Below are positions 61,386 through 64,000 of a DNA stretch of 64,000 nt, one piece after another. The notes beneath the pieces are model-generated. The model made no database searches and was not told where the DNA came from. It saw only the letters and a list, made by a program, of their open reading frames with translations. The position numbers were made by a program, and so were the translations under genes. The DNA comes from Pricia antarctica (GTDB taxonomy: Bacteria; Bacteroidota; Bacteroidia; Flavobacteriales; Flavobacteriaceae). The stretch spans positions 186,001 through 250,000 of the forward strand of contig NZ_FNAO01000006.1 of NCBI RefSeq assembly GCF_900101815.1, given 5' to 3'. The stretch's first letter is position 1. Each line of letters starts with the position of its first letter.

Positions 61386-61949
61386 TTAAAGCTGATACTC
61401 CTCGTTATTACTATCCTCTTTTTCAAGTTTGTTCGATGTAAAGACATCTTTGAGAATGAAGGCCACGATGATTAAGATTCCAAATACCATCAGGGGAATG
61501 GCAAATTGCCAACCTAATATGTTGAGCAGACTACCGGCGATAATGGCGAAGGTGCCAATGACCATGGCGAAATTCCAAAGCACTTGCGATGTATTGCGTT
61601 TGGCTTTTCGATCTTCGTCTAAAAAGTAAGCGGTACCTTCAAGGATAATCCAGATCAGGAAGGATATGGCAATAATAATTTGAAAGAATAGGGAATACGT
61701 GAAATCCAAAGCTCTGAAAATTCCGTTTGTCGCCCAGAATACGACCAAAATCAATTTTGTATAATCAAGGAAATGTTTTTCGGGTTTTTTCCAAAATCGA
61801 AAGGGATATAATAGTCCTATGCCTACAAAAGACGCTATAATAATTTCGGTAGCGTACGGCCAATGCAGAATCCGCGACAGCATGCCCAAGAGTAAAACTG
61901 AAATAGCAATTCTTAGGGGAGTCGTCAATATTTTTTTCGGCGTAGGCAT
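61386..61949 (-). CDS. Five-to-six-helix membrane protein with GldL-like HWP motif
   Basis: 187 residues. About five hydrophobic helices; helix 1 is followed by GMLSRILHWPYATEIIIASF, which recalls the K-x-x-HWPGA-type motif after the first helix of GldL, the T9SS/gliding motor protein. Unlike GldL it lacks a long cytoplasmic tail and has extra helices (FAMVIGTFAIIAGSLLNILG). It ends with an acidic tail (KLEKEDSNNEEYQL). Homology to GldL is by motif only. Heptad repeat copy D lies about 50 bp upstream. Confidence 0.7.
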   Translation of the reverse strand: MPTPKKILTTPLRIAISVLLLGMLSRILHWPYATEIIIASFVGIGLLYPFRFWKKPEKHFLDYTKLILVVFWATNGIFRALDFTYSLFFQIIIAISFLIWIILEGTAYFLDEDRKAKRNTSQVLWNFAMVIGTFAIIAGSLLNILGWQFAIPLMVFGILIIVAFILKDVFTSNKLEKEDSNNEEYQL

Positions 61950-61998
61950 AAAAGTAGGTTTAGATTGGGATGGCCATTCGCTTCGAGCTATCTGCCTA

Positions 61999-62042
61999 GC
62001 GTAAAAAAGCGCTGGGCGTAAAGCGATAAGCGTATAGCGTTT
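61999..62042 (-). repeat. Heptad-phased intergenic repeat, copy D
   Basis: Read on the minus strand: CTATACG, CTTATCG, CTTTACG, CCCAGCG in uninterrupted 7-bp phase, followed by CTTTTTTACG and CTAGGC. CTATACG and CTTTACG match units in copies A and B. Confidence 0.6.
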
Positions 62043-62054
62043 GGCAGCATAGAT

Positions 62055-62504
62055 CTAAATAGCCTTCAAGTGTACCCGAAGGCCTTCCATAATACCAAGA
62101 ATATTTACAACGGTTTCTTTGAGATAATATTTTATAAGAACATGGGGAATTCGAATGGTGGTAAATCCGTTTTTAAAGGAATGCATTGCTTTTTCCAGAT
62201 CGTTGATGGCTTGTTCGTGCGTCATTCTGTCATATTCCGTATCGATTTCTATGTTAAGCTTGACTCGTGAAATAGCGATATCGATAGATTTGTTGCCGTC
62301 CCACCATTCCAACATCGCGTTAACCCCGGCCTCTTTCAGACCATAATAGAGTTGAATCGCCTCGCGGGGGGTGGCGTTGGTATCCATAAGTTTGGTTATT
62401 CGCCGTTGATGCACTTCACAGAGCTCGACACCAAGAGTATCCATGGCATTTTTGTGATTGGCATAACCAAGCTGCTTATTACATTCTAAACACGTCATTG
62501 ACAT
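62055..62504 (-). CDS. Zinc-finger plus PD-(D/E)XK-like nuclease-fold protein
   Basis: 149 residues. N-terminal CCCH-type zinc site: Cys5, Cys8, Cys29, His32. The C-terminal segment AMLEWWDGNKSIDIAISRVK then LNIEIDTEYDRM gives Asp75-x10-Glu86-x-Asp88, the acidic layout of DUF559/Vsr-like PD-(D/E)XK folds. A DEKAMHSF-type helix with FTTIRIPHVLIKYYL closes the domain. Catalysis is unproven. Possibly an ancillary nucleic-acid protein. Single gene; no methylase or restriction partner nearby. Confidence 0.65.
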   Translation of the reverse strand: MSMTCLECNKQLGYANHKNAMDTLGVELCEVHQRRITKLMDTNATPREAIQLYYGLKEAGVNAMLEWWDGNKSIDIAISRVKLNIEIDTEYDRMTHEQAINDLEKAMHSFKNGFTTIRIPHVLIKYYLKETVVNILGIMEGLRVHLKAI

Positions 62505-63034
62505 AGTTTAACTGGGTTTGATTTGAGATAATTATGTCCAGGGGACTTCTTCTAATAACCCTGTTTTTTATGGGATAGTATACCCGTTCGACGTACGGCA
62601 CCCTAGTTTTAGACGAATTGCAAATTTTTAGATTAACGGCGTTAGAAAATGTTAAAATTGTGGTGTAGGATGGGAGACAGGTTCAAGCTAGCTGCCCTAA
62701 GAGGATTTGAAAATGGAGCAAAAGGCAGAAGGCAACGGTGGTTTTTTTCTAGCATAGCGCAATAAACAGCAAACAAAGGTTGAAGATTATGACGCAATGG
62801 TAACAGCCATTGCCCTGGTCGGCATTCGGGTGGTGCCGTATCAACTATTTTTACGCGCTGCCTTGGTCAGTGAAAAATAGAAGTCGGAGTCCGACCTACC
62901 CCCAGGTCGCCGACGGCATGTTGTTGCACATCATGGCCGTCCCACTTTATCCATAAAATTCCACAACTCGGTATTTCTTATTCTTCGTTGTTGATTATCT
63001 GATCGATTTTTGGCACATCAAAAAACGAATAGTC
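62505..63034. other. 530-bp region without a supported gene
   Basis: Contains a perfect 13-bp palindrome (GTCGGAGTCCGAC, 62883-62895) and short frames I cannot assign. It may be eroded DNA associated with the adjacent receptor pseudogene. Confidence 0.4.
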
Positions 63035-63759
63035 ATGATAAGCAACTGTACCTTAGGTATTTTTCTTCTTGTAACCCAATATGCCCTCTGCCAGACCATT
63101 GTTTCTGGAACGGTCAACGATACTTCGGGAATTCCAATTTCCGGGGTAAACGTATAGGTCAAATTGAAAAAGAACTTTAGCAGTCGCTTCAACCTGTCTT
63201 TGGGAAGCGAGTATTTTATCACCGATTACGAAGAGCGTTTTAAATCATCGGATGACTTTGCCCGCAACTCGGGGTATGGCGACCAACTGTGGGCCGGTTT
63301 TGTCGAGAGCGATATTTTTTTCAGCAATAGACTGCCCTTAAAGCTGGGGGTAAGAGGGAAGTTTAGCGGTTTAATCGAAGACTTTACCCTGTCGCCCCGG
63401 CCCTCGTTGGCCTACAAGTCAAGTGAAAAAGGACAGTTCTCACTGGCTTATGGGGACTTTTACCAAACTCCCACTAAGGAAACGCTGCGGTACGACAGTT
63501 CCTTGAATTTTGAGAAAGCATCCCATTATATCCTGAACTATCAGTTTTGAGTGACGGAAATACGTTTAGGGCCGAGGCGTACTATAAAGAGTACGGTAGC
63601 CTGGTTAAATACAACACCAAAATACCTCGGATCGATTCCAATTTCAACAATTTCGGAACCGGATACGCATCGGGACTGGATATTTTCTGGACGGACAACA
63701 AGAGTATTAAGAACCTCGATTATTGGGTATCCTACGGCTATCTAGACACCCAACGAACC
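63035..63759 (+). pseudogene. Collapsed TonB-dependent receptor
   Basis: From ATG 63035 the first 40 codons are a receptor N-terminus (signal-like LGIFLLVTQYALCQ, then TIVSGTVNDTSGIPISGVNV of a regulatory domain) ending at a stop. Then, in the same frame from about 63158, barrel sequence follows (FNLSLGSEYFITDYEERF, KLGVRGKFSGLIEDF, SLAYGDFYQTPTKETLRYDS) to TGA 63548-63550. Then another frame carries RAEAYYKEYGSLVKYN and GLDIFWTDNKSIKNLDYW. Roughly 500-600 residues between the regulatory domain and the barrel are missing. Multiple deletions and a frameshift make it a pseudogene. Confidence 0.8.
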
Positions 63760-64000
63760 CTCAAGAAAAATACAATTATCATTCTCTTTTTAACAACATC
63801 ACTTCCGATGAGTGCCCAAAACAAATACACCGACGGCATGCAAAGGGCCCCACAACTTTGGGGTGAACAAAAGACAACACTGGCCTCGAACCTTTTTGAG
63901 CGCATTGCCATGGCGGAAGAGTACAACTGGTTGCCCTATCACTATGCCGCCTTGGTGAACACGACCGCATCCTTCGGGGAGAGCGATAAAAAAATCCTTA
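63760..64000 (+). pseudogene. Start-less TPR-type gene fused in frame to the receptor pseudogene (partial)
   Basis: After the receptor text ...YLDTQR the frame continues with KKNTIIILFLTTSLPMSAQ (a signal peptide) and KYTDGMQRAPQLWGEQKTT, LASNLFERIAMAEEYNWLPY, HYAALVNTTASFGESDKK. This is the N-terminus of a small periplasmic protein I recall beside such receptors in flavobacteria. Its own ATG is absent: CTC stands where it should be, so a deletion joined the receptor to codon 2. It runs off the right edge; whether the rest is intact is unknown. Confidence 0.65.

Noticed and set aside
62883-62895. 13-bp palindrome GTCGGAGTCCGAC as a possible operator or IS end.
   Set aside because: Isolated, no matching second copy, no transposase or regulator gene nearby.
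1-64000. CRISPR array, rRNA operon, prophage or insertion sequence.
   Set aside because: No spaced direct repeats of CRISPR type, no rRNA, no integrase, transposase or phage structural gene was recognised.

Overview
The window reads as chromosomal DNA of a Bacteroidota member, most likely a marine Flavobacteriaceae in the Maribacter/Zobellia/Arenibacter range. That assignment is inferred from several things seen in the sequence: a type IX secretion (T9SS) PorP/SprF-type outer-membrane protein; TonB-dependent receptors, one carrying an STN domain; a DUF4249 lipoprotein; a hybrid-type sensor with a two-component propeller; a GH92 glycosidase; promoters of the Bacteroidota form TTG-N17-23-TAnnTTTG; and an absence of strong Shine-Dalgarno sequences. 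No rRNA, CRISPR array, insertion sequence or prophage gene was found. The only RNA gene is one tRNA-Ser(UGA).

Layout. 1-4.2 kb: end of an ECF sigma factor, a 47-codon small protein, endonuclease III, a Bcp peroxiredoxin, a large uncharacterised protein and a PhnP-like metallo-hydrolase. 4.2-11 kb: a small coiled-coil membrane protein, then a minus-strand run (esterase, two DUF4870-like membrane proteins, a dihydroorotase-like protein without its metal site, a BatA/VWA protein, a GT2 glycosyltransferase). 11-11.7 kb: tRNA-Ser followed by a 175-bp segment that looks like the scar of a lost integrative element. 11.7-22.3 kb: signalling and secretion, with a propeller histidine kinase, a PD40 protein plus PorP/SprF pair, a LuxR regulator whose receiver has Glu in place of the phospho-acceptor Asp, and a HisKA_2 kinase with a single-domain receiver. 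22.8-28.5 kb: nitroreductase, DegT aminotransferase, then an orphan TonB plug, GH92 and DUF1080 carbohydrate cluster.

28.5-39.5 kb is mostly housekeeping on the minus strand (RibBA-like, LptF/G-like permease, LolA, FtsK, DgkA, Tpx, NhaC) plus lpdA on the plus strand; it is preceded by a decayed ECF sigma gene. 39.5-50.8 kb: a lipoprotein, an acyltransferase, pabB-tilS-dsbD, a metallopeptidase lipoprotein and a penicillin-acylase-type Ntn hydrolase. 50.9-57.4 kb is a four-gene surface operon (secreted protein, STN-type TonB receptor, DUF4249 lipoprotein, macroglobulin-like secreted protein). 57.6-64 kb: the YifB ATPase, two very small single-TM ORFs around a Tat-exported Gfo/Idh/MocA oxidoreductase, a GldL-like membrane protein, a zinc-finger plus nuclease-like protein, and a TonB receptor that has collapsed by deletion into the start of its neighbour.

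The strongest unexplained signals are: (1) a dispersed family of intergenic repeats whose units are phased every 7 bp, one copy being a perfect six-unit heptamer tandem; (2) the secretion/signalling block at 15.4-22.3 kb with its non-canonical receiver and a PorP protein carrying its own SPOR-like domain; (3) the tRNA-Ser scar; (4) two overlooked 32-33 aa membrane ORFs; (5) several enzymes that keep their fold but lack the usual metal or cluster ligands (dihydroorotase-like, the GCHII half of RibBA, endonuclease III).
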